Source: JAHLMO01 sp038997305 (GTDB taxonomy: Archaea > Aenigmatarchaeota > Aenigmatarchaeia > CG10238-14 > SpSt-28). From it: a DNA stretch of 22,716 nt. The notes beneath the pieces are model-generated. The model worked only from the letters and a program-made list of their open reading frames with translations. It made no database searches and was not told the DNA's origin. Position 1 is the stretch's first letter. Every line of letters starts with the position of its first letter. Positions 1-6,754 of the stretch are shown here, in pieces. The position numbers and the translations under genes were made by a program. Location of the stretch: positions 1 through 22,716 of the forward strand of contig JAWAZZ010000009.1 in NCBI GenBank assembly GCA_038997305.1, written 5' to 3'.

Positions 1-2
1 AA

Positions 3-245
3 ACTATTCAAAGTTGTAGTGTAGAAAATCCAAAATACTTTACAGGTAAAAATAGAATAATTTGTAGATTTTATGATCCAAGAGATAAAGGAGTTAGAGC
101 AGAAGTTTGGTTTAATCATGATTTTTACTATTTAAACGGAAAATTAATGGTTTCTAGCAAACTTAATATAATCGATTATTTAAAGTACTTTATAGCAAAT
201 AACTTCGGAAAAGTTAAAATTTTATTTAAAGCTTCTGAAACATAA
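3..245 (+). CDS. C-terminal end of an unrecognised protein (5' truncated by the window)
   Basis: An open frame runs from base 3 to a TAA at 243-245 and gives 80 residues. The other two forward frames hit stops within about 25 bases. The peptide begins TIQSCSVENPKYF and ends KVKILFKASET. It is rich in aromatic and basic residues with alternating hydrophobic positions, which suggests a beta-rich C-terminal domain. I see no membrane segment or catalytic motif and do not recognise a family. The start lies outside the window. Codon and base usage match the neighbouring genes, so the frame is probably real. The next gene downstream is tRNA-Val, 139 bases away, so this is likely the last gene of its transcript. 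Confidence 0.55.
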   Translation, partial: TIQSCSVENPKYFTGKNRIICRFYDPRDKGVRAEVWFNHDFYYLNGKLMVSSKLNIIDYLKYFIANNFGKVKILFKASET

Positions 246-350
246 TTATTAAATAAATTTTAATGGTGATTGTTAACTACTTTCTATATTTGTAGCCATG
301 TCTTAAGTCATGCTTATTATTAAGTAAAATAAAAATGACTAAAGTTTAAA

Positions 351-357
351 TTTATAA
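351..357 (+). promoter_or_regulatory. TATA box for tRNA-Val
   Basis: TTTATAA lies about 30 bases upstream of the first base of tRNA-Val. This is the expected place for an archaeal TATA box when the precursor has a leader of a few bases. The stretch 246-384 is otherwise AT-rich, with no open frame that I can support. Confidence 0.45.
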
Positions 358-384
358 GATAAAACAAATATTAAAAATTTATAT

Positions 385-455
385 GGGTCCGTAGTCTAGC
401 GGTAGGACGCCGCCCTGACGCGGCGGAGATCCCGGTTCAACTCCGGGCGGACCCA
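385..455 (+). tRNA. tRNA-Val(GAC), no intron
   Basis: Full cloverleaf. The acceptor GGGTCCG pairs with CGGACCC, the D stem GTCT with GGAC, the anticodon stem CCGCC with GGCGG, and the T stem CCCGG with CCGGG. The anticodon loop CTGACGC reads GAC (valine). The T loop is TTCAACT, the discriminator is A, and no CCA is encoded. Its last base (455) touches the stop codon of the convergent trmY gene, so there is no room for a 3' trailer outside that gene. The T loop keeps U54, the position modified by TrmY after pseudouridylation. Confidence 0.95.
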
Positions 456-1079
456 TCAAAAATTTACTTTAAACTTATAAGAAGTATCCCAATATTTACA
501 TCCGAATTTTCTATCGTAAAAATAGTTCAAAATAGTAATGCATTGAGAAGCAAAATAAATAGTATTCCCTAAAGAAATTATTTCATCGCTATATTTTTTA
601 GCAATTTCAAAATGTTCTCTTTCTAAACCTAAAAAATCACCTAAAACAAAAGCAGAATTTTCACTCAATTCTACATTTTCAATATAGTTGCCATTAACAT
701 CTAAGAGATATATCTTAAAGTTTTTTTCTTTATATTCTTTCAAAGTTTTTTCTAAATCGCTTTTATCAACAAAAACGCCTTTCAAAGCTTCTATAGGTTT
801 TTCACCCTTTCTATAAAATTTAAATAAAGAAATCCTTATTAAGCTACCAATATCCTTTTTACTCCAAGGAGTTTCTAAATCAGAAACTATTTTTATTCTT
901 ATTGGTGGTTTAGGTTTTCCATAAAGAAGTAGGTTAAATTCTACATCTCTTCTTAATGCATTAGAAATAAAAAATGCATGAATTATCGAATGAATTGCAA
1001 TGTCTAATCTTCCTGCTTTATAAAAATCTTTTATTTTATATGTTGTAAAGCCATGAGAAACAAAAATAAAAGATCTCAT
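456..1079 (-). CDS. trmY: tRNA (pseudouridine(54)-N1)-methyltransferase TrmY
   Basis: This SPOUT-family enzyme of 207 residues methylates pseudouridine 54 in the T loop of archaeal tRNAs, using S-adenosylmethionine. Recognition rests on collinear family blocks: an N-terminal MRSFIFVSHGF strand, AGRLDIAIHSIIHAFF, RRDVEFNLLLYGKPKPP, a central FVLGDFLGL that matches the SAM-binding trefoil loop, and a C-terminal SLGNTIYFASQCITILNYFYDRK. The length is normal for the family. Its ATG overlaps the stop of pdaD by 4 bases (ATGA), so it is the last gene of a serS-pdaD-trmY operon. It ends in TGA directly against the 3' end of convergent tRNA-Val. The middle of the protein is somewhat diverged, but the C-terminal block is clear. 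Confidence 0.9.
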   Translation of the reverse strand: MRSFIFVSHGFTTYKIKDFYKAGRLDIAIHSIIHAFFISNALRRDVEFNLLLYGKPKPPIRIKIVSDLETPWSKKDIGSLIRISLFKFYRKGEKPIEALKGVFVDKSDLEKTLKEYKEKNFKIYLLDVNGNYIENVELSENSAFVLGDFLGLEREHFEIAKKYSDEIISLGNTIYFASQCITILNYFYDRKFGCKYWDTSYKFKVNF

Positions 1080-1558
1080 AAAATAAGTATCGCAGCTGAA
1101 ATTACTGTTGTATAATCTTTTACTTTTGCCTTGTTAAATATTTCAAAGTTTTCTTCGCATTCTTCATTTAAATTACTTTCTAACATTTCCTTTGCCATTT
1201 TCGCAGCGTGACCTTCAATACCTTTCTTATAATATCCATGATATTCAGTTAAATATCCGTTAACATTTTTATTTTTAGGAATTGCAACTCCAACAGAGCT
1301 AAATATTTCCTTACCTTTTTTATTAGAAGTAAATCTTGATAATACACAAAATACTATTTGACCAGCTTTTAAATCTTTTAAACCTTCTTCTAAACTTACT
1401 ATTTTTATCTTTGGTGGTAAAATGCTACTAACAGCTACTAAGTTAAACTTTTCTATTTTTGCATCTCTTAAAGCATATTCAAAACTTAATAAAGGGTCTT
1501 TAGCAATTCCTACACCTTTAGTAAAGAATACTTTTCTAGGCAAAAGCCTATTAGACAT
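1076..1558 (-). CDS. pdaD: pyruvoyl-dependent arginine decarboxylase
   Basis: This enzyme decarboxylates arginine to agmatine, the first step of archaeal polyamine synthesis, using a pyruvoyl group made by self-cleavage. The 160-residue product has the PvlArgDC order: N-terminal RKVFFTKGVGIAKDPLLSFEYALRDA, the cleavage site VSSILPP with Ser44-Ser45, a later GVAIP block and EYHGYY. By analogy with the Methanocaldococcus enzyme, the proenzyme should split between Ser44 and Ser45 into short beta and longer alpha chains. The length is typical. It sits 15 bases after serS and overlaps trmY by ATGA, so the three are likely co-transcribed. Keeping this gene in a reduced genome suggests that polyamines are needed for RNA stability. 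The gene symbol follows the family. Confidence 0.92.
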   Translation of the reverse strand: MSNRLLPRKVFFTKGVGIAKDPLLSFEYALRDAKIEKFNLVAVSSILPPKIKIVSLEEGLKDLKAGQIVFCVLSRFTSNKKGKEIFSSVGVAIPKNKNVNGYLTEYHGYYKKGIEGHAAKMAKEMLESNLNEECEENFEIFNKAKVKDYTTVISAAILIL

Positions 1559-1573
1559 TATAAAATAAAAAAT

Positions 1574-2887
1574 TTATTTAAGATATATATAATCAAAACC
1601 AGTATATTTCCTTAATACTTTAGGTATTTCTACTTTTTCTCCATCGAAGAAATTTTCAAATATAGCACACATAGTTCTCTCTGTTGCAACTAATGTAGAG
1701 TTTAATGTATGAACGTACTCGATGCTTCCATCTTTTCTTCTAAATCTTATATTAACTCTTCTGGCTTGATAATCTAAACAATTTGAACAACTTACTAATT
1801 CTCTATAGTTATTTTGACCAGGAAACCAACCTTCTAAATCATATTTCTTTGCAGCAATGGGTCCTAAATCTCCACTACATATATTAACTATTCTATAAGG
1901 AATTTCCAAAGATTTATAAAATTCTTCTGCATTTTGAATTAAATATTCGTGCATTTCCCAGGATTCTTCTGGTTTACAAAATATAAACTGCTCAACTTTT
2001 TCAAATTGATGAACTCTAAAAATTCCTTTTGTATCTTTTCCATGTGCGCCTGCTTCTTTTCTAAAGCAACTCGATAATCCAGCATATTTCAATGGTAAAT
2101 CTTTTTCGTCTAAAACTTCGTTTGCATGATAACCTAAAATAGAAAACTCGCTAGTTGGAATTAACCATAAATCTTCTCCTTCAATTTTATAGGAATCTTC
2201 TTTATATAGCTTTTTTTGAGTTGCACCCTCCATCACAAACTCTCTAACTAAAAATGGTGTTTGTAAAATAGTAAAGCCTCTTTCAATCAAAAAATCTATT
2301 CCATATCTTATTAGTGCAAGATTTAGTATTACCAACTGATTTTTCAAATAGTAAAATCTTGAACCACTAACTTTTGCTGCTCTTAATGTATCTATAACTT
2401 TATTTTCCATTAAATCTGCGTGAACAGGAATTTCATAACTAACAACTTTGTATTCTAGGTTTGGGAATTTCTGCTTAAATTCATTTTCCTTTGATTTTTG
2501 AACCTTTGGAATTCCTACATATTTTATTGGCACATTTTCACTATCATCTTTTCCTATAGGCACACTTTCGTGAATTAAATTTGGCAAAGTTTTAAGAATT
2601 TCGTCTCTCTCTTCTAAAAGTCTTTTCTCAATATCTTCCAAAAATTTTATTTTTTCGTTTAATTTTTCCGCTTGTTCTCTAATCTTTTCATCCTTTGTTT
2701 TTGCATATTCCTCGCTTAATCTATTCCTTTCTTTTCTCAAGTTATTTATTTCTCTAGTTACTTTTCTCCACTCTTCGTCTTTTTTTAATGCTTCTTCTAC
2801 TAAAGGTATTAAATCCTCTTGAAATCTCTTCTTTAGGTTTTCTATTACAATTTGTTTATTGTTTCTTAACAGCTTGATATCAAGCAT
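1574..2887 (-). CDS. serS: seryl-tRNA synthetase (class II)
   Basis: It charges tRNA-Ser with serine. The 437 residues show the standard, non-methanogen SerRS plan. An N-terminal coiled-coil arm (about residues 28-100), which clamps the long variable arm of tRNA-Ser, is followed by a class II core. Motif 1 falls near residues 185-215, the TxE serine-binding motif is Thr245-Ser-Glu247, motif 2 begins FRKEAGAHGKDTKGIFRVHQ (275 on), a VSCSNCLDYQARR block lies at 365-377, and motif 3 is NSTLVATERTMCAIFEN (396-412). It is the first gene of a likely operon with pdaD and trmY. The start is 25 bases from the divergent zinc-ribbon gene. Its substrate tRNA-Ser(GCU) is also in this window. Confidence 0.97.
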   Translation of the reverse strand: MLDIKLLRNNKQIVIENLKKRFQEDLIPLVEEALKKDEEWRKVTREINNLRKERNRLSEEYAKTKDEKIREQAEKLNEKIKFLEDIEKRLLEERDEILKTLPNLIHESVPIGKDDSENVPIKYVGIPKVQKSKENEFKQKFPNLEYKVVSYEIPVHADLMENKVIDTLRAAKVSGSRFYYLKNQLVILNLALIRYGIDFLIERGFTILQTPFLVREFVMEGATQKKLYKEDSYKIEGEDLWLIPTSEFSILGYHANEVLDEKDLPLKYAGLSSCFRKEAGAHGKDTKGIFRVHQFEKVEQFIFCKPEESWEMHEYLIQNAEEFYKSLEIPYRIVNICSGDLGPIAAKKYDLEGWFPGQNNYRELVSCSNCLDYQARRVNIRFRRKDGSIEYVHTLNSTLVATERTMCAIFENFFDGEKVEIPKVLRKYTGFDYIYLK

Positions 2888-2915
2888 AAATTAATATGAA
2901 AAATAAATTAATATG
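2886..2915. repeat. 13-bp direct repeat at the serS/zinc-ribbon divergent junction
   Basis: ATAAATTAATATG occurs at 2886-2898 and again at 2903-2915, 17 bases apart. Each copy ends in ATG on the plus strand. Only the second ATG opens the zinc-ribbon frame. The first is out of frame with it and reaches a stop after nine codons. The repeat fills nearly the whole 25-base space between the divergent serS and zinc-ribbon starts, so it must overlap any promoter there. It looks like a small local duplication. Confidence 0.7.
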
Positions 2916-3071
2916 GCTGTTTTAAATGAAGTAAAAACTTTCGATACTTGCCCAAAATGTAAAAAACAAGCAAAAGTAAAGTATGAGTTAATAAGCAACA
3001 GCGAAAAATCTAGCGTAGTAGTTAAGATTTATGAATGTTCTTTTTGTGGTTATAAGGGGCCAAGAGTTTAA
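2913..3071 (+). CDS. small zinc-ribbon protein, 52 residues
   Basis: The frame ATG(2913)-TAA(3071) encodes 52 residues with CPKC at 13-16 and CSFC at 42-45, a four-cysteine zinc ribbon. The spacing of 25 residues between the pairs, and the GYKGPR ending, resemble the C-terminal ribbon of TFS/TFIIS- and Rpb9-like proteins. The catalytic Asp-Glu pair of TFS is absent, since the tip reads NSEKSS. A role in transcription or on the ribosome is plausible but not shown. The frame is bounded by its cysteine pattern and a good ATG, and its last 50 bases overlap the 3' end of the convergent MFS gene. Exact function unknown. Confidence 0.8.
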   Translation: MAVLNEVKTFDTCPKCKKQAKVKYELISNSEKSSVVVKIYECSFCGYKGPRV

Positions 3072-4299
3072 TCTTTTTAACCTCTAATATAAACTCTTTG
3101 AATATATAAGAAAAGAAATCTAAAGATAAAAATATTGTTTTACCTATATTATGGAAATTTATGAGTGTTTCGCCAATTAAAATTATTACTAAAAACGAAA
3201 CAAACAATCTAAATATAAAAGAAATATAGAAAGCATATTCTAAATTAACTTGAGAAATTATTCCCCCAACAATATTTCCAAATATAGAACCTAAACCTAT
3301 AAAGATGTTTAAAAAGCTAATTTTTTCTGTCATTCCAAAGTTTTTTGTTATATATGTTGTATGTAAAATACTAAACAGATTCCAAGCAATTCCAGAAACA
3401 AAAGATAACATCAAAATTATTTCAAAATTTTTCGTAGTAACCCATATTAATGGTATTAACGAAATGAAAAACGTTGAAAATTGGAATAGACTTATAATAT
3501 CAAATTTTTTATCTAGCCTTTTTATAACAGAAGAAAATAGTAAGAAAATTAACATTTCTGTAGCAGTTACTAGTGACCATTCAAACTCAGATTTTCCTAA
3601 AACTTTTTTCAAAAAAATGGAAAAAAATGGACTAGCGATACCGACAGCAAAGTAAAAAACAAAAAGAAACAAAGCATATCTTCTTAGTTTTTCGTCTTTA
3701 AATGTATTTTTTAACTTCTTAAGAACGTCCTTAATATTCCTTATCTTTTCGTTTTCTATATTATTGTTTTCAAATTCTATTTTTTGCAAAATAAAAACAG
3801 AAAAAATCGACAAAATTAATGGGAAGTAAAAAATTAATGAGAAATAAGAAAATGTAGATATTAAAAGTCCAGAAATTATTGTTGTAGTTAGTGTTGCAAA
3901 CGCATATATTATAGCTAGGTTAGAAATTTTTTCGTATCTATTTGTTACAAAGGTTTTCGATATAATCCAAGTATAACAAACCGAAATTAAAGCACTTGAT
4001 ATAGCCCTCAAAAATATTGCAAATAAAAAAATAATTTCATCTTTAGCATAATACAGAAGCAATATAGACAAACCCCAAATTATTAGCGAAATGGAAAAAA
4101 CATTCTTTATAGTTCTCGGGTTTACTAAAAATAAAGATATGAAAAAAGTTAAAATGTAAGAAATGTTTAATAATGCATTAAAACCTCCTATAAAAAGATT
4201 TGAGAAACCTAAATATAGTGCATATAATGTTATGAAAGGAACTATTATTCCTGAACTAATATCCATTAAAAGTTCGAGATAATAAATTTTTTTACTCAT
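3022..4299 (-). CDS. MFS-family membrane transporter
   Basis: The 425-residue protein has about twelve hydrophobic segments in two halves, split by a charged loop near residues 172-205 (rich in Lys, Glu and Asn). This is the layout of the major facilitator superfamily. The first segment (YYLELLMDISSGIIVPF) and the FLRAISSALISVCYTW and GIAWNLFSILHTTYITK blocks are MFS-like. The substrate cannot be read from sequence; a multidrug or metabolite carrier is possible. The start is 17 bases from the divergent phosphomutase start. The last 16 codons run antisense through the convergent zinc-ribbon gene, and their product LAPYNHKKNIHKS looks like an unselected tail, perhaps gained by read-through of an older stop. 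Confidence 0.82.
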   Translation of the reverse strand: MSKKIYYLELLMDISSGIIVPFITLYALYLGFSNLFIGGFNALLNISYILTFFISLFLVNPRTIKNVFSISLIIWGLSILLLYYAKDEIIFLFAIFLRAISSALISVCYTWIISKTFVTNRYEKISNLAIIYAFATLTTTIISGLLISTFSYFSLIFYFPLILSIFSVFILQKIEFENNNIENEKIRNIKDVLKKLKNTFKDEKLRRYALFLFVFYFAVGIASPFFSIFLKKVLGKSEFEWSLVTATEMLIFLLFSSVIKRLDKKFDIISLFQFSTFFISLIPLIWVTTKNFEIILMLSFVSGIAWNLFSILHTTYITKNFGMTEKISFLNIFIGLGSIFGNIVGGIISQVNLEYAFYISFIFRLFVSFLVIILIGETLINFHNIGKTIFLSLDFFSYIFKEFILEVKKIKLLAPYNHKKNIHKS

Positions 4300-4316
4300 T
4301 AAAATATTTTGTTTTT

Positions 4317-5669
4317 ATGTACGATAAAGTTTTTAGGGCATATGATATTAGAGGGATATATCCTAATGAAATTAATGAAGATTTTGCATATAAGCTAGGA
4401 ATAGCAATTTCAAATTTTTTAAAAGGAAAAAATAAAAAAGTTGTTATTGGTAATGATGTTAGATTAAGCAGCGAAAGTCTAAAAAACTCTCTAATAAATT
4501 CGTTAAACGAAAACGGAATAAACGTTATAGATATAGGATTAGTTCCAACACCTTTAGTTTCTATAGCAACAAAAATGCTCAAAGCAAGCTTAGGAGTTTC
4601 AATAACTGCATCGCATAATCCAAAGGAATGGAACGGATTCATATTAAATGATTCAAAAGGTATAGCAATAGGTTTGGGTTTTGGTTTAGAAAAGATAAAA
4701 GATTTAATGAAAGAGGGAATCAAAGAAAAAAGAAGAAAAAAAGGAAAAACTGAAAAAATAAACTTTGAAGAAAAATATATAGAATTTATAAGAAAAAGGT
4801 TTAATTTTCAAAGTAACCTAACTATAATAATAGATGCCGGCAATGGAAATGCCAGCGAAATAATTCCTAAAATCTTAAGAGAATATAACAAAGGGTTTAA
4901 CATAGAACTTTTTTGTAGATTTGATGGCAACTTTCCTAATAGAGATCCTGAACCAAAAAAAGAAAATTTATCAAAGCTAATAGAAAAGGTTCTTATAGAA
5001 AAAGCAGACATAGGATTTGCATATGATGGTGATGCGGATAGAATTGTTATAGTTGATGATAAAGGTAATGTTTTAACTTCTCATCAAATACTCTCTTTGT
5101 TAATGCAATCTTATGGAAATAGAATGAAAAACAAAAAAGTTGTTGTAGAAGTTTTAAGTTCTTTAGCTGCTCTAGAAGAAATAAGAAAGTATAAGGCAAA
5201 ACCAATAATTTCAAAAGTTGGAAGAACTTATATTCAAAATGAAATGTATAAAAATAAAGCATTATTAGCTGCGGAAATTTCCTACCATTTCTATTTTAAG
5301 GAAGCATTTTACCAAGATGATACTATTTTTGCAACTCTAAAGATTCTAGAATTACTCTCAAAAGCAAACAAAAAAATTTCAGAATTAATTAAAGATGTTC
5401 CAAACTATTTCTATGAAAGTAAAAGAATCGAAATATCTGACGAAAAAAAGTTTAAATTTGTGGAAAGTTTAGAAAAAGAATTTGAAAATTATAGAATAGA
5501 AAGAATAGATGGAATAAAAGTTTGGATAGATGATGAAAGTTGGATATGTATAAGGGCATCTAATACAGAGCCAAAAATTTCTATTGCTTACGAATCTAAA
5601 AATCAAAAAAGATTTGAAGAGTTAAAGGAAATAGCAAATAAAATTGTCGAAAAGGCAAAAAGTTTTTAG
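4317..5669 (+). CDS. phosphomannomutase/phosphoglucomutase family enzyme
   Basis: An alpha-D-phosphohexomutase moves phosphate between C1 and C6 of a hexose through a phosphoserine. All four active-site loops are present in 450 residues: TASHNP with phosphoserine Ser99, the metal loop DGDADR at 237-242, the sugar-binding loop AEISYHFYF at 319-327 (usual form GExSGHxxF, so the glycine is Tyr here), and the phosphate loop RASNTEP at 413-419. Archaeal members can act on mannose, glucose or glucosamine phosphates and supply glycosylation, so substrate and gene symbol stay open. It lies 17 bases from the divergent MFS start and ends in TAG, directly followed by the 3' end of convergent tRNA-Ile(GAU). 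Confidence 0.92.
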   Translation: MYDKVFRAYDIRGIYPNEINEDFAYKLGIAISNFLKGKNKKVVIGNDVRLSSESLKNSLINSLNENGINVIDIGLVPTPLVSIATKMLKASLGVSITASHNPKEWNGFILNDSKGIAIGLGFGLEKIKDLMKEGIKEKRRKKGKTEKINFEEKYIEFIRKRFNFQSNLTIIIDAGNGNASEIIPKILREYNKGFNIELFCRFDGNFPNRDPEPKKENLSKLIEKVLIEKADIGFAYDGDADRIVIVDDKGNVLTSHQILSLLMQSYGNRMKNKKVVVEVLSSLAALEEIRKYKAKPIISKVGRTYIQNEMYKNKALLAAEISYHFYFKEAFYQDDTIFATLKILELLSKANKKISELIKDVPNYFYESKRIEISDEKKFKFVESLEKEFENYRIERIDGIKVWIDDESWICIRASNTEPKISIAYESKNQKRFEELKEIANKIVEKAKSF

Positions 5670-5741
5670 TGGGCGGGGGGAGATTCGAACTCCCGACCTC
5701 CCGGTTATCAGCCGGGCGCTCTGCCGCTAAGCTACCCGCCC
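5670..5741 (-). tRNA. tRNA-Ile(GAU), no intron
   Basis: On the minus strand the acceptor GGGCGGG pairs with CCCGCCC, the anticodon stem CCCGG with CCGGG, and the T stem GGGAG with CTCCC around TTCGAAT. The loop CTGATAA gives anticodon GAT, reading AUC and AUU as isoleucine. The discriminator is A and no CCA is encoded. The 3' end (5670) abuts the TAG stop (5667-5669) of the convergent phosphomutase. Its 5' end is 11 bases after the THEP1 stop on the same strand, so it could be processed from the uL30-THEP1 transcript. Confidence 0.96.
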
Positions 5742-5752
5742 ACGAAAATCTA

Positions 5753-6262
5753 TCATAAATTAATTTCTTTAATGATTAAATTTTTAATTTCTTCATAAGT
5801 TTTGTTCCAACTTTCTCTAGTTAAAAAATAAACCTTACCAAAAGTTTCAAACTCCTTTATGTATGCTCTATGAAGTGTTGCCAATAGGTTTATTTTGCTA
5901 TTAATAACTTCCTTTATAAATCTTTCAAAATCTTTACTTAACATTTCCATCTTACCTATTTCGTCTATTATTAAAAGTTTTGCATTCAAATTAATCTTTT
6001 TGATTATTTCCTCTAAAACATCAAGATTTAAGTAATATCCTGCGTATGATATATTATAATTAAATTCGTTTTTTCTAGAAGCAAAAAGATATTCCTTTTC
6101 TTCATCAATAAAAAATATTTTGAAACCAATTCTATAGTTATTTTTTGAAATTTCTTCTGTATAAAATCCAGAAATTTTAATTTTTTCTTTAAACTCTTCA
6201 TAAATCTTTTTAATTAAAGTTGTTTTGCCGCTTTTTGGCAGTCCAGAAATAAAAATCTTCAT
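5753..6262 (-). CDS. THEP1-type P-loop NTPase
   Basis: The 169-residue protein matches the nucleoside-triphosphatase THEP1 family (NTPase_1), small enzymes found in thermophilic archaea and bacteria. The Walker A is GLPKSGKTT at 7-15. The family block ISGFYTEEI follows, then Walker B LLIIDEIGKME near 105-115, and a C-terminal strand pair around LLATLHR and VYFLTRE. THEP1 proteins hydrolyse ATP and GTP in vitro; the physiological substrate is not settled. The length is usual. It follows uL30 by 4 bases, so the two are probably translated from one message, with tRNA-Ile(GAU) 11 bases further on. Confidence 0.88.
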   Translation of the reverse strand: MKIFISGLPKSGKTTLIKKIYEEFKEKIKISGFYTEEISKNNYRIGFKIFFIDEEKEYLFASRKNEFNYNISYAGYYLNLDVLEEIIKKINLNAKLLIIDEIGKMEMLSKDFERFIKEVINSKINLLATLHRAYIKEFETFGKVYFLTRESWNKTYEEIKNLIIKEINL

Positions 6263-6266
6263 TAAT

Positions 6267-6728
6267 TTAAATCATTCTTCTTAATAAATTGTTAATTTCT
6301 TTTCCTATGTATCCTAAAATTCCTTCTGGATATTCTAATTTTTTGCTCTTTTTTAAGCCACCCTTTGGAGGATGCAATCTAAAGACTCTTTTAAATTCGC
6401 TAAAATCTTTTAATTTTTTCTTTCCTTCGTAAAGCAATTCAGCCAATTCCTCAAAAGAATTTATTCCATATTTTTTTAAATCTTCTATTTCAACTTTTTT
6501 ATCTCCAATCTTTTTCAATCTCTTTTTCAATAACAAAACTAAAGTTTCCTTATCTATTTCTCCGTAGCTGACATAGTTTTTAACTTTTTTTAACATTCCT
6601 AAGATTGATGGCGTATTTTCTACTAATACACAAGAATTGATGTATCTCAAGTTTAGAAGCAAAAGAGTATCTTTTATTTCTTTCGATGCTTTAATCCCGC
6701 TTCGCATCCTTATTACTGCTAATAACAT
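6267..6728 (-). CDS. rpl30: 50S ribosomal protein uL30 (L30P/L7e family)
   Basis: The 153 residues match archaeal uL30, a large-subunit protein that binds 5S/23S rRNA. The N-terminal strand LLAVIRMRSG, the helix ending TLLLLNLRY, and the VENTPSILGMLKKVKNYVSYGEID block give the L30 fold. The archaeal/eukaryotic C-terminal extension carries FRLHPPKGGLKKSKK. The length is typical of archaeal members. In most archaea rpl30 sits in the large spc ribosomal operon; here it stands between argS (26 bases upstream) and THEP1 (4 bases downstream), as expected when a reduced genome has broken up its ribosomal operons. Confidence 0.93.
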   Translation of the reverse strand: MLLAVIRMRSGIKASKEIKDTLLLLNLRYINSCVLVENTPSILGMLKKVKNYVSYGEIDKETLVLLLKKRLKKIGDKKVEIEDLKKYGINSFEELAELLYEGKKKLKDFSEFKRVFRLHPPKGGLKKSKKLEYPEGILGYIGKEINNLLRRMI

Positions 6729-6754
6729 AGAAATGATATTTAAATTTAAAAGAT

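Noticed and set aside
1076..1558. Agmatine supply for agmatidine (TiaS) as the reason to keep pdaD
   Set aside because: The encoded tRNA-Ile(UAU) makes the agmatidine route unnecessary, so polyamine function is preferred.
3022..3072. Frameshift at the 3' end of the MFS gene
   Set aside because: The odd C-terminal tail is explained by overlap with the convergent zinc-ribbon gene, and the frame is open to a normal stop.
3305..3655. Open frame of 116 codons on the plus strand
   Set aside because: It lies wholly antisense to the MFS gene, has no domain signature, and mirrors the membrane-segment codons. It is a shadow.
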